Source: Tetmemena sp. SeJ-2015 (Eukaryota > Ciliophora > Spirotrichea > Sporadotrichida > Oxytrichidae). From it: a DNA stretch of 64,000 nt. Both the position numbers and the translations under genes were made by a program. The notes below the pieces were generated by a model that was not told where the DNA came from, did not search any database, and was given only the letters and a program-made list of their open reading frames with translations. Below are positions 51,640 through 63,640 of the stretch, piece after piece. The DNA lies in assembly GCA_027382625.1 (NCBI GenBank), contig JAJKFJ010020978.1, forward strand, positions 124,001 through 188,000. Direction: 5' to 3'. Every line of letters begins with the position of its first letter. Position 1 is the stretch's first letter.

Positions 51640-52342
51640 TTATAAATTTTATTTACTTTAACTGCTACTCTCACTTTTAATCTAACTCTATATTAAAATA
51701 TAGGTAACATATTTTAATAGTCCCTCAAATAATGTTTTTTATTTCATACCTTGCAAAAGGATAATGAGTTTTTGTCTTTACAAACAAGCTAATTAAAAAG
51801 ATGAATACTTTGAGTGAGTTCTTAATTAAAATATTTGGCATTCACTAGTTAAATTAAAAGGCGATTGAGTATTAAAATTTGTGATAAATTTTATCAATGA
51901 ATTCACTCATTGTCCCAATCATATTCTTAAAACCTTAAAGAGGGAATAATTTGCAATAGATTAATCTGAGTCAACATTCATATCTCACTAAAAGGAAGTA
52001 TTAAATTTCTTAAATCTACCATTTTAAAGCTCATAGACTAAACTTCATAAAAATGGGTGGTCTTCACGTCTCATATTTTTTTTTTTAAAAAAAGTATAAA
52101 TTTTATATTTTAAAAAGAATTTAAAGATCTTATAAAATGAAGGAGGTAATTTGTTCTGGGTAGTTAAAAAGGACTGGTAGGTTGGATTGTTTTTTAATAA
52201 AAAATTTTTTAATTAACTTTTGATTTAACGAAAATTAAATGAAGAATTAAAAAAGGTAGAAGCAATTTCGCTACATAAAAAATAAGGGGTAACAAAAATA
52301 ACCTCAAATTTAGGCAATTCATTAATTAAAGATGCCAAAATA
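51640..52342. other. AT-rich spacer
   Basis: No supported frame; includes a T13/A7 tract near 52078-52095. It separates the gene-dense part from the AT-rich right third of the window. Confidence 0.5.
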
Positions 52343-52930
52343 ATGGCACTGCCTTCATTAAGACAGAGAAAGCACTATAATATAATAGCAAGTTTTTAAG
52401 AGCTCCTGAATTAGATTAGACAACGCTAAGTCAAAAACCTCTGCTAGTTAATCTAAGAGGAAGAAAAAAATTACTTTGGCTATCAATTTACTAAAGAAGA
52501 ATACCAGTAAACTAGCCAGATAAGTTACTAAGCAGTGAGGACAAGTCAGTACCAAGCAAATAGAGCACCTTTACATCTCTATCTGAGTTTCCAAGAGGAT
52601 TTTGGCAGCAATAATTTTTCCATTTTATCACACTATCCTGAGAGAGAATTCATTTATCAAGAGTTATAGATACAAAACTTGGGTGAGTCCTTCTTGCATG
52701 GTTTTGGAATTTAAAATGGCAAAAAATTTTCTAATTTAACACTCTAAAATATTCCCCGAAGAATTAATAAATTTTATCATCAAGGGATAAAAATAACAAG
52801 CAAGGGGATTAAATAATTGCCATTAATCTCTCAATCCTCACCAAACCTTCTTTGGAGTCCTCTTCACATGTCCTTATATTTAGCTTTTTTCTAATTTATT
52901 AATCTTGTGTGTAACTTAAATTATGCAAAT
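52343..52930 (+). CDS. Small Gln-rich hypothetical protein
   Basis: From ATG 52343 one frame stays open under the TAA/TAG=Gln code: MALPSLRQRKHYNIIASFQE, LLNQIRQRQVKNLCQLIQEE, YQANRAPLHLYLSFQEDFGS, EREFIYQELQIQNLGESFLH, GIKITSKGIKQLPLISQSSP. Amino-acid composition is plausible for protein up to about 52900, after which the DNA becomes extremely AT-rich without reaching a TGA; the 3' end is therefore unknown. No homology recognised. Under the standard code this region has no long frame. Confidence 0.45.
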
Positions 52931-54404
52931 CTTTTAAAATAATATTTTAAATAAGAATATTTACTAAAATAAAGAAAGATTCAAGTATTATGTTTATTCA
53001 ATAAAATATTTTAATTCAAAAAGTCTTCAAATTTCTGTATAAATTATTTATTTAGGAATTAAATGAAGCAATAAATCAAAACAATCGTTTAAGAAAATAA
53101 TTAAAAATTAATTTCAATTATAGCTTTTTATGTTTCATTCCATCTCGAAAAAATACTTTTATTCTTTAAATAGCCCAAGATATAAAGTGATTTTAATTTT
53201 CTGAGACTTATAAAACAAATAAAATGAAAATTGGAGTAATATATATTTATAAATCAGAATAAAATACTTCTTTTACGACTAATTTTCAATTGCATCAAAA
53301 TGAATGACTCATATTGCAGTAAAATTTATTTTACAGCCACAGCCATTTCAATTTCTTATTTATTTAGGATTCATAATTTTTATCTACTTTTTTATTTATT
53401 ATATATCCCTATAAAATAAAAAGATAAATGAGCTGCTAACTTAATGATTTCTTTTAATTATTGCTAAAATTGAATCGGAAGTAAATTAATAATAAATGCT
53501 TAAGATTTTAATCCATTATAAATTAGCATTTAATATAAAGTTATTCTCATTTTTATCCCTAATTTTCTAATTAAATTTTCAGTTTATATTGTTTAATCTC
53601 AGCTGATAATTTAACAACAACAAAATAATACAATTTTTAATATATTTTTTAAATTAACATTGCTAAATATTTAATGATAACAGCAATTTATCTCAAGTGA
53701 TGCAATGAAACATTTAAAAGTCTAATTAAATAAAATTAACTTCATTTCTATTATGTAACTATAAAATTTAATATTGTTAAAATAGAAATAATTTTGAAAA
53801 AATAAAAAAAAAAATATTTGTTAGTTTAGGTTATAATACTTTTGAATGTGACTTCTCAATCTCGCTTGGATAAATTATTTAAGTAAGAAGTATTCATTTA
53901 GTGTTATTTTATGATATTTTGAAAGAGAGTTGAAAAATAATAGGACTTTATCCTTCTTGATATGTTTCTTAATTTTAACTATTATTGGAGTTGATGTCTT
54001 CGGCCATCAATTAAAAACAAATCAAACCAAATTTTTGTAAATTAATTTTATTTCCAGATGAAGTCAATAGAACAACTACTCCTACTTTTGGATTGGATTT
54101 GATACCTATATTGTTCTATTTTAATAAAAATAATATAAACTTATTTAATTTAAATAAAATTTGAGTTAAAAATGAATCAGAAATGAAAATAAAATAATTA
54201 AAAGAGTTATTAAGACTAAAAATAATACAGTAGCTCATGTGTTTAATAATTATATTCACTTTCTTGTAATTATTTCTATTTTTACAATATCTATTTTAAT
54301 TTTAACTATAATAAGAGACCACAACTCATGATGATTATAGTCGTTTTCAACTAAATTATGCGAGACGTGATAATCATAATTAATAGACCGCTGATAAAAG
54401 TTAA
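52931..54404. other. Very AT-rich, no gene seen
   Basis: Long A/T-dominated stretch with no convincing frame on either strand; probably germline-limited DNA. No repeat unit, transposase or telomere-like sequence recognised. Confidence 0.5.
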
Positions 54405-55140
54405 ATGGACAATACTTATATAGAAGAGGGCGATGAGGTGAAGATAGAGTTTGCATAATAAGTAAATAAATTAAAATCTATATTTAAAGATACTTCTGTA
54501 AATTAAATTTAGATAACTTGGGAGAAGGAAGATAAAATATTAATTGACATCAATCGAAAATATATATCAATGAATAATCTCCATTATCATATTCTAATTT
54601 GAACTCGAATAATAATTTAAGTAGAAAATTGAATGATCAAGATTAGGGTAGCCCTAATGACTTAATAGAGAAAGATAGAGGAGAAAATTTTTCTTAACTT
54701 TCTACAAATTGAGCTCATAATAATTAGGATGCTGGTTTAATTTATAAATAAGGAAAATCCAACATTTTTCCTTCATAGGAATCTATAAAAAAATAAGTTA
54801 TAAGTTGCTATATAATAAGCTAAACTTATTAGTTTAATAAGAGTCTAAGAATATAAAAATGCTTAAATAAATAATTTTTTTAGCAAATGAAATTACCTTT
54901 TGAGTAATCAACTCAGCCCATATCTCTAAAATATAAGAGAGCAAATTTTAAGGTATCTTCAAAGTATAAAGGGATTGAATTTTTTACATATTATCATGAC
55001 TTAAAAATTTATTTTTTGAAGTAGAATTTTTCAAATCTAAACCTTAATTCTCTAAATTAAAGATTATAACCCTGATAGGCTTCTTATTGTGAATTTTGAG
55101 CAAAGAATTAGGCTGTGATTTTGTAAACTTTCATAAAAAA
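54405..55140 (+). CDS. Hypothetical protein, fragmented frame
   Basis: ATG 54405 opens MDNTYIEEGDEVKIEFAQQV, NKLKSIFKDTSVNQIQITWE, KEDKILIDINRKYISMNN. After a break near 54600 comes NNNLSRKLNDQDQGSPNDLI, and after another, LKYKRANFKVSSKYKGIEFF with TYYHDLKIYFLKQNF (54940-55030). Composition differs from the surrounding AT-rich DNA. The pieces probably form one small gene with IESs, but no family is recognised. Confidence 0.4.
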
Positions 55141-55737
55141 AAGGGTGTCCAGGTAAGCCTTTAATATTTTTAGTCAATTCTAATAGTCATGGTTGTCTAA
55201 TAAATTCATCATTACAATCAATCAAACAATGAATCCTACTACTATATTACCTGAGAGAAATCTAAAGAAATTAAATTTTCCATTTTATTCTCCAATTTTT
55301 CATAATCTTTAGGGTACTTATTGCTTTAAGTTCTTAAAGAGAGAGAGGAAATAATATATTTAAATTTAAACTTTCTGGCATAAAAATGCATTAAGATACT
55401 TGTGTTAAGTTTTAAATAAAATTAGTCATTTTATTTTTCAAGGTGTTTTTGATTTATTAATTCTATCTTTTTCATTAATATTTTGTAAGAGTATAAGTAT
55501 TTAAGATTTTTATATTTTAAAATATTTAGAATGAATCTTCTTCCTTTAATCCTTTAATCTTTCTCACTCTCAAGTCTGAAGTAATTTAACAAATTTGAGC
55601 TCTATAAATTATAGGCTCAAAATTTAAATATGAATTTTCTACATTTTTTCTCTGTTTAATAGTCTCCTATCATTTGTTGATTCTATTTGAATCTTTGTAT
55701 AAATTGAAAGCGATATCTCAAATATATTATAAACCCT

Positions 55738-55766
55738 ATTTATTTATTTATTTATTTTATATTTTA
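55738..55766. repeat. TTTA microsatellite
   Basis: About seven tandem TATT/TTTA units upstream of the poly-Glu/poly-Gln gene. Confidence 0.7.
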
Positions 55767-55804
55767 TGTTTTATAGAATATAAATTATTTTTTTAATCAA
55801 TAAA

Positions 55805-56690
55805 ATGCTCGCAACTCACAAAGACGAGGATATTAAAATAGATCAAATTTATAATCTATTAATCATTAAAGGCAATCATTAGAAGAAGAAAAAGAAGAAG
55901 AATAAGAAGAAGAAGAAGAATAAAAAGAACAAGAGCCACAATAATAGCAACAACAACAATAACAACCTGTAAAATAGGCTGCTGACCAAGGTATTTACGA
56001 CTTAGCAAATCCTACCAATAAAGAAAAAAATCTAACAAATTTTATAGAAGATTTTCTGGCAGCGGATAATTTGATCGTATCAAGAGATTAAAAAGAAGTG
56101 ACAAATTAAAATTAAAGTGCAATCGATTGGGAAAAGTATGACGACGTCCACAAATAAATAAATAATTTATTTTTTCTTCTACTTTTCAAATCGTAATAAG
56201 AACCTAATAAAGTAATAGACTTTAAAGATATTGAGCTAAAGAAACCTGCTTAAATTCCTATATTCTCAAAAGCATCTTACTATATAGTTGATTCGATACT
56301 TTACAATATCATTATATTTGTTGTTTTAGTAACAATCTTGAGATCAAGAAAGGAATATAAAATTTGAAATATTTTATAATTATTTATGATTAAGCGAATT
56401 TGAAGTCTTTGGAAATAAGCCTAAGGTATAAGATTCGATTTTGAAAAGCAATTAAATAGAATTGAAAGTTGATAAAAATATGAAAGGGGCTTAATATGTA
56501 GATTTAAAGAACTTAGAGTTCAATGATAATATGGAAATCTATGGTATTTTATGTGCAGTGGAACTTGTGCTTTATCATCTCCCTCAGTTTATCAGAATAA
56601 AGACTATAAACCTTCCTATTAGTTACTTATAGAGTAATGCACAACTTTCAGTATCCTCTTAAAACAATAAGGTAAAATTTTATTAAATGA
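55805..56690 (+). CDS. Glu/Gln-tract protein, unrecognised
   Basis: Two frames compete at the start: ATG 55805 leads to MLATHKDEDIKIDQIYNLL and a lysine tract, while another frame gives a Glu tract then Gln9 and PVKQAADQGIYDLANPTNKE (55940-56020), LTNFIEDFLAADNLIVSRDQ and SAIDWEKYDDVHKQ. A further block, YVDLKNLEFNDNMEIYGILC with AVELVLYHLPQFIRIKTINL (56495-56610), is clearly protein-like. A hydrophobic segment (YIVDSILYNIIIFVVLVTIL, 56280-56340) may be a membrane helix or lie in an IES. The repetitive (GAA)n/(CAA)n DNA is at 55880-55970. No domain known to me. Confidence 0.4.
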
Positions 56691-57136
56691 ATTCAATAAT
56701 TAATTCAATGAATAGCTTGAATGATTTTTGAAATTGTTCTAAAATTTAGGCCAGATAATTTATTTCATTTAGTCTTCCTCTAAAATCAGCTTAAACCTTT
56801 TTAAAATTTGAAACATATTTCTCTAAACGTTTGATAGCAACTAAAATGATTCCATTATTGACACACTTTCATAATTTTGAGGCCTAGACATATTTAGAGT
56901 TTTATTTAAATAAAAAGTTAGCAAACTATCTCACTATTATTGATTTCCTATTTTACTAGTAGAATATATTATATTGAAAAGATTGCTTTACATGAAATCG
57001 ATAAGGTAGCCTGGGCTTCGAACTCTGAATGCAAAAAGGCGATCAGAATACCGAGTTTTTTCCTTGGACAAAAATCTTGCAAATTTGTGTGATAAAAAGA
57101 CAATAACCATTTTAAAACGAAGAATAAGTCGACTAC

Positions 57137-57398
57137 TATACCTAAGAATTTAATGCAAAATCGCAGGTTGTTAAAATAAGAATGGTGAAGGTATTAAGCC
57201 CAGAGAGGATGATTTATATTACTTATCCAGTGAATAAATATATTTAAAACTTAGCCCCCCCCCCACTAATAATTTAATGGCAATTGGAACTACTTGTGAT
57301 CTTCATCGGTGACTTGAATATGTCTAGAATAGATAAGAATACCAGAATTTCAAACTCCACCACTTCAAGGTAATTGATCTCTCCTCAACTTTTAGCCA
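57137..57398 (+). repeat. Inverted duplication arm 1, dynein-like AAA motif (degenerate)
   Basis: About 260 bp, roughly 85-90% identical by eye to the reverse complement of 57545-57806. It contains a C10 tract (57255-57264) followed by a frame reading VIFIGDLNMSRIDKN. Compared with arm 2 the second Asp-Asp residue and the Pro are changed, so this copy appears decayed. Confidence 0.8.
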
Positions 57399-57544
57399 CT
57401 TTTTAAAACCTAAACAAAATGGTGAGACAGATTAGTTTAACCCTACTGATGTAATGATTTAATTTGAGAATTTTAGAGCTAGAGGTAGAATGAAATAAAG
57501 AGAGAATTTATCATAGCTATTGAAGAGGAAATTTAAGCAACTGT

Positions 57545-57806
57545 CTGCTAAAAGTAGTGGAGAGAGCACTGACCTTGAAGTGGTGGAGTTTGAAACTCTG
57601 GAATACTTATCTATTCTAGGCATGTTCAAGTCATCGATGAAGATCACAAGTAGCCCCAACTGCCATTATATTATTAGTGGGGGGGGGCTAAGTTTTAAAT
57701 ATATTTAGTCACTGGAAAAGTAATATAAATCACCCTCTTTGGGTTTAATACCTTCACTATTCTTAATTTAACAACCTACGATTTTGCATTAAATTATTAG
57801 GTATGA
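57545..57806 (-). repeat. Inverted duplication arm 2, dynein-heavy-chain-like AAA motif
   Basis: Minus-strand copy with a C9 tract (G9 at 57679-57687) and the frame GLLVIFIDDLNMPRIDKY. The motif (I/V)FIDD(L/V)NMP…D.Y is typical of an AAA Walker B region in dynein heavy chains. The following residues (SRVSNSTTSRSVLS) do not match dynein, so only a short segment is coding. It could be one macronuclear-destined segment of a dynein gene with a paralogous inverted copy. The interpretation is tentative; the inverted duplication itself is certain. Confidence 0.5.
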
Positions 57807-59283
57807 TAAGTATGGGTTTATTAATTTTGGATTCATTAACATCTAATAATGGAACATCTTATTGTGCTATAATATAAGATCCTTTTTATATCAAGAATAA
57901 CTGTATGTAAAATTTATAAACGAGAGCTAAGAAATTTTGCTCAAATAGATTATTTCAGTGGGCACATATTCATCTTGATTCTTAATATATAATTTAGGTT
58001 TCAAGGATATTGAAGAGCTATGTTGCGAAAATGATCTTTTATGATTAAAATTTAATAATGACAAGGTTTTTTACCACAACCTTTTTTTTTTTTACCAACT
58101 TTAAGCTAAAACCAAAGGAGAGTTTGGTTATTTGAAAGTATAACGGAGTTGTCAAGTAAGTCTTATTAATGGAACAATTAATACCAGGCAGCAAAAACAT
58201 TTCTTAGAGGCTGTGCAATTATGGTTGCAAATTTAATTAAATCTTGATCTATTACATTGAATGAAGAGAGCAATAAAAAAAGCTATTTTCCAGTCTTAAA
58301 TTTTTACCTAACGATGTCTTATGAAAAATTATTTAAGAAAAAGCTTATTAGTTTCATAAACGGATTAAATAATTAACTATTTCGCTGATTATTAAAATTT
58401 CACTTTATTCAGATTCATTTCCCCAAAGTCGTCTATTTCATCAATATCAATGGAGAATTTATCCCAAAAAATGTACAAAACGTGGCGCCTTAATTTATAA
58501 AAAATAATCTGTTATTTTTAGAGAATGTATTATATAGAAGAATTAATTAGAACTAAACCGATAAAATGTATAAGATCACAGTTTAATTACCTCTTCATCA
58601 TGATGAAATAAAACTTAAGAATTCCTCATTCTGTCGTTTAGAATTTATAATTATAAATAAAAATTATATTTTACAAATTTAATATATGCATTACTGCAGG
58701 TTCTCTAATCATATTTAGAAAGTATTTTGCCTTATTACCCCGATCATTCAAATTAATTAAAAGTATATTACTAGTATCACAATATCATTGTATTCTTCCA
58801 ATTGTATTTTGTTTTGCATATAAAAATTCTGACTCACAAAAAAAGATGCAAGCTAAATATTCTTAAAAAGTGAACATGATTTTAGAATAATAAGAGTACT
58901 GAAATTTATGCCATTAACTGTCACTGATTAATTTCTATTTTTATTTAATTGAGAAATTTATTCTATTTTAAATGTATTCTGAATCATATTCTTTTCTTCT
59001 TTAACTTTAAAACTCTAATTAATTTTAAGAGAGCTTCAAAGCATTCAGATAAACAGTGTCCTTTAAAATCAAAACCACATTTATTTATAACTCTAGCTGA
59101 GAATTTGGGGGTGTCTTTTCTGGAGTTTAAAATTTTATAGAAAGTTATATAAACAGAAATCAATATTGACGCTTATTTTATAGGACGAGTTCTTTTAAAA
59201 CTTTTAATTATGAGAAGATTTTCAAATCTCAATAGTATAAAATTTAATTTTACTTAATGATTAGTTGTGTTAAGAAAGCAGAT
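57807..59283. other. AT-rich; one possible minus-strand coding island
   Basis: Mostly without coding sense. At 58400-58475 the minus strand reads FWDKFSIDIDEIDDFGEMNL followed by NKVKFQ, which may be an isolated coding segment. T11 tract near 58082. Confidence 0.4.
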
Positions 59284-60640
59284 TCAGCTTCTGATATAGA
59301 GCTCATTCGATATCTTGTCAAAATTAATATGATCTTCTTCATCTCCAACCATCTTAACAGGGTTCTTCAGCTGCGAGATATAATTAGAGTAAAATTTCTG
59401 CATCTTAAATAATGATCTTGACTAGGATTGTCTCAAATATAGCTCAGTAATAAGCTCTCCCACAATAAAGTAAAACAAAATAAATTATGATAAGCTAATA
59501 TTTGATTGAATAAAGTATTTATATTTAAATTGGAGTCACATCAACTTTTACTCATTAAATCCATGCTGTTTTTGTAGATAAAATTAATATTGATTTTTTA
59601 TTCCTTTAAATTCTTGGCTATTTATTTAAGTCGTCTCAAAATTTTCGATTAAAATTATAATGATAAAATTTTAAATAGCAAACTAATTTTGTTTATTTTC
59701 TATTTAAACTTCATCAATCATCAAGATAAATCCAAATATTTGATAATTATTTTTATTGAAAAAATTGGCCAAAAAAAATCAAAAATTAGCCTCGTAAATT
59801 TAATTTATTTCAAGAAAGCTCCAAAATTTTACTAAAAATATGATTAGAAAATAAATAAACAAGGATGGATTGTAATTATTCTTCATTTTGAAAGTTAAAC
59901 CACTGCACACGAGTCAGATATATTACGTGCACTGATTCTCATAATCTACTTCTTCATCTTCTGAAATTAGGTCGCAAATAACATAGAGATGAGGCTCTTC
60001 AATACTAAATTTACAAGAATGTAAATTTCATATTTCTTCATAAGAATAGTATAACTTTTAATTAAATTTGAGGCACTTCAATTGATCTTTGATTTTATTC
60101 AAAATTTAATTTACAAACTAATTCAAATCTCAATAAATTTTCAACTTCTATATATTAATAGCTACTGATTAGTTAAAGTTTTATTTAAAAAATGAATTTA
60201 TTAAAGTAATCAAGGAAAATTTTTTCATTTTTGTGAAAAGAAATGTGGACAGATCTCTACTAAGAAATTTTTAGTTTACAAACTCTAAACCAGGATTATT
60301 GTATAGCTCAAACACTGCTACTCTATCAAAACTTCTCCTTCTTATAAATGATATAAAATTTTATACCTAACCAAATGATATTTTATCAAGAACATACATT
60401 TGAAACAGCCTCATATTTGGATGTTAGAACATTTATTTTTAAAATAAATTTAGGAATTTATTCATAAAAAAGTATCAATTCGTCGGGGAGCATAAAAATT
60501 TTGTCAGATTTTTCTTATAGAGATGTTATGTATGTCAAATTAGAGTGCAAGCAATTAGGTTTAAAATTAAAGTCCTGGCCACTTGCTAAATTTAAAGATT
60601 TTAACTCTCCTTTCTTTAAAAATATCCCTCGCAATAATAA
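59284..60640 (-). CDS. Fragmented hypothetical gene, unrecognised
   Basis: A series of minus-strand coding islands in one order: SLNLASGQDFNFKPNCLHSN with EKSDKIFMLPDELI (60480-60600), FIRRRSFDRVAVFELYNNPG with LEFVNQKFLSRDLSTF (60240-60340), FSIEEPHLYVICDLISEDEE with VDYENQC (59925-60010), and GELITELYLRQSQSRSLFKM, QKFYSNYISQLKNPVKMVGD, EEDHINFDKISNELYIRS ending at TGA 59284-59286. The islands are separated by 200-400 bp of AT-rich DNA, as expected for macronuclear-destined segments split by large IESs. No family recognised; the N terminus is not placed. Confidence 0.45.
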
Positions 60641-60711
60641 TGTTTCATTTAAAATAAGTTAAGATCCCAATTAAAATATATTGCTGCATATCTCTATCCT
60701 TTTGTGATCTA

Positions 60712-60836
60712 GTAATCCCTTGGAAAATTTTGGAAAACCCAAAAAAGGGAAGGGAAGGGTTATTGAAAATTCTTTTTAAAATTTTCAAAAAGGGAATCCT
60801 CCCTTTTGGTAATAGCAACATTGCTATTGAGAAGGA
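60712..60836. repeat. Cluster of short hairpins with G-tracts
   Basis: Within 125 bp: GGGAAGGGAAGGG (three G3 runs), GAAAATT…AATTTTC, AAAAGGGA-ATCC-TCCCTTTT, and AATAGCAA-CA-TTGCTATT. Each is a small inverted repeat; together they stand out from the plain AT-rich background. Confidence 0.6.
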
Positions 60837-61429
60837 TATTTTTCAACTATAGGAAGGTTTAAACCTTTTAATCTGATAATGGTCAGACCTTTATTTTTAT
60901 ACCAAGTTTTCAAAAATCTGATATTTCAACTATCACATCTCTATTTGAAAAATATGTCGGGTATATTTTACTCTCCATTAAATTATTTCATTGATTCAAT
61001 TTTGCTATCTTTTTTAATTAAATTTTCATCTATCATAAAAATTAAGTTATTAAATATTGTGAATTATTTTTTCTATTATCTATTATGAATGTTAATTTAG
61101 ATAATTAGAATAACTTTATGAGAAGCCTAAAAAAAGATTTTAGCATATTAATATGTTTTAAATTTTAAATTAAATAATTTGTTTTAACAATACTGAGCAC
61201 TACTTTTTATATACAACAAAAATATGGTAAAAATAATTTTTTTATTGAATTGAAATAATTTATTTCATTTTTGAGTTTTGATCGTGATCTTCAAAGAAAC
61301 TTTCCCAATAAACATTATTGGAGCAGTTTTTATTATAACTAAATATTTATTTGTCATTTTGAATTAAAATAGCAGCATAACTTGGATCTGGAAATGACTA
61401 TAAGAGCCTGAGAAGGTTAATATTTGCAA

Positions 61430-61960
61430 AAGAAAGATGGATTGATGTTTCAAAATAATTCTAGATAAACTAATACATAGAAAGAGTCTAGGTAGAAGAT
61501 ACAGACACTGCTGATGCTTAAGACCAGGCATTCCAATTAAATTTTAATTAGTATTAAATACTTCCAAAGAACTTCCACAGTCTATGGTTCAAAAGATCAC
61601 CGCAATTATTATCTAACGAGCCAAGCAGCTTCTAGAAGACTTAGGGAACCCATTAAAGTGAAGTTATTGAAATATTTATGCTAATTAAAAAGCAGGTATT
61701 TATAGCCAATGAGAGGAACGTAATTTTCCTTAAAGATTTTGGAGAAGAAACTGAATAGGAGGAGTATTTCATCTTAAGTAAGAATGATAATGAAGTGGAG
61801 ATAGTTGATAGGAATTAAAGTTCAAAGGGAAAGTTAAATGCAAATTATCTTAATTAATTTATTCAAGAAAGATAAACTAAGATGAGACAAAGAAATTTGA
61901 GGAATACAGGCATTTAACTTATCAACATCTAAATACTCTTCTTGTTAAATACTCAAAATG
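61430..61960 (+). CDS. Hypothetical coding segment, unrecognised
   Basis: Open under the TAA/TAG=Gln code: RWIDVSKQFQINQYIERVQV, EDTDTADAQDQAFQLNFNQY, ILPKNFHSLWFKRSPQLLSN, then VIEIFMLIKKQVFIANERNV with IFLKDFGEETEQEEYFILSK and NDNEVEIVDRNQ. Base composition is less AT-rich than its flanks. Neither start nor stop is clear, so this is probably one or a few segments of a larger split gene. No domain recognised. Confidence 0.45.
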
Positions 61961-63125
61961 AGCATTATTTATGCAAGAATTTATTTATACAAGTATGATT
62001 CAAATATTTGGAATAACAGGATCAAAGCAATAAAGATTCATCTAAGTGGAAATTGCGAATAAATTGAACTTGGAACTTAAAAAGAAACTCATTTTTTGAG
62101 AATCATACATGACTTTTAAAGTTAACCCAAAAAGACATTCAAGACTCTTTAAACTGCTGGTTAGTGAAAATTTATATTTTCATATAAACTTATAGGTAAT
62201 AATATAAAAAGAATAGTAAAAGATTATTTACAATTTTCAAAATAGAAATGCAATATTTTGAGTCGTATTATATATCGCTTTAACTTTTGAAGTAATTTAA
62301 TTTAAATGTATATTAGAGCCGAAAATGCTACAATAAAATAACAATTAAGTTAAATTTTAAACCTTAGTTGTATAAAAAAGAGTCTATAATAAGAAAGCAT
62401 TTTTCCTCAAAGTCGCTTTAGAAGCATAAAACTTAAAATAAAAAGCTTTGAATTGAGTACTTTTTAGCATTAGAGAAAAATATTTCAATAAAAACTATTA
62501 GTTTCTCCCAAATCAAATAGTATTAAACTCAGACATCGAATGACTATGCTTTTGAACTCAGACACTTAAATTCTTAATGATCTTAATAAATCTGGCAGGA
62601 GCTGGTACTTCCTATAATATTTGAAGGAAAATCAATAAATTTAAGGGCCCTCAAAAAAATAGATGTTTTTAGCTTTTAAATTTTTTTTCAATTTCTCTCA
62701 TTTGACGTGTTTCTATTTTTTCTTTTTTACTCCCTTTTTTTTAATCTATCTATCCTATATTAGTGCTAATCTGAAATGAAATTTTGGAATGATGAAACTC
62801 TGTAGATGTTTGTTTTCAATTTATTTTGCTTTTATTTAAAATAAATGCCTTTAATTTCAATTTCGAAACCTAAAAGCTAGAGATATTTAAAGCCTCTCAA
62901 AAAGTAGAAAACGTGGTTTAATTAATTGTGTTTGAAGCATCAGCTGGAGCAGGATGTGGTCTGAACGCAAAATGCTAAAAATACTTGAAATAGTAACAAT
63001 TTTAGATGCTTTTATTTTAACTTTCTATGTTTGAGTGAAAAAAATGAATAGCTTGAGCTAACCATGTAATTCTATTGATAATATTATTTATTTTATATTC
63101 TTACCCTTAGAATAGAATTATAAAG
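61961..63125. other. AT-rich, no gene seen
   Basis: No supported frame longer than chance under the ciliate code; short homopolymer runs only. Confidence 0.45.
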
Positions 63126-63640
63126 ATGTCGAAAGCACTCTTACAAAATACAAAATAAATTATTAAATAAGGCTAAATATAATTAAGGAATTTAAAAGAG
63201 GAGAAAACTAAAGATATTTGATCTCATAAGACTTTTAAGCCAAAATAGAAGAAAAAAACTCATTTAAAAATGTCCAGTATTTAAATTAAATTAAAGAGTA
63301 ACCCAATAAGTAAATAAATAAAACGATATCGTTTTTAAAGCACTTGTAAACTCATGAAGTCATCCGTGCCTATTATCAGCTCTCTTAAAGGAGAAATCCG
63401 ATTGATGAAAGCATAATAGTTGCTTTATTACCTTCTGAGCATTAATTGTTGTTGAACGACATTAAGTAAAAAGCTTTTGTTGATTAAGAAATAATATAGG
63501 CATCTTAGCAGGTCAAAGGCACTCCATTGCGTTTAATGACTCCTTAAAATGACATACTGCAGAATAAAGCCAGTGGTCTAGGAAAAAATTTTATCACCGT
63601 AAATGTGAAATCAGTTTCAAACTGCATATGCTAACATTTA
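63126..63640 (+). CDS. Hypothetical protein, 5' part
   Basis: ATG 63126 gives MSKALLQNTKQIIKQGQIQL; after a frame break near 63210 the sense continues NQRYLISQDFQAKIEEKNSF, EQPNKQINKTISFLKHLQTH, EVIRAYYQLSQRRNPIDESI with IVALLPSEHQLLLNDIKQKA and LGKNFITVNVKSVSNC (63590). TAA/TAG glutamines are abundant. Coding sense fades after 63640, where either an IES or the end of the segment occurs. No family recognised. Confidence 0.4.

Noticed and set aside
57255..57264. C10 tract considered as a telomere remnant
   Set aside because: Spirotrich telomeres are C4A4 repeats; this is a homopolymer inside an inverted duplication with no A4 units.
60879..61088. Plus-strand frame rich in Phe/Leu/Ile
   Set aside because: Composition expected from random AT-rich DNA; no TAA/TAG-Gln extension and no motif.
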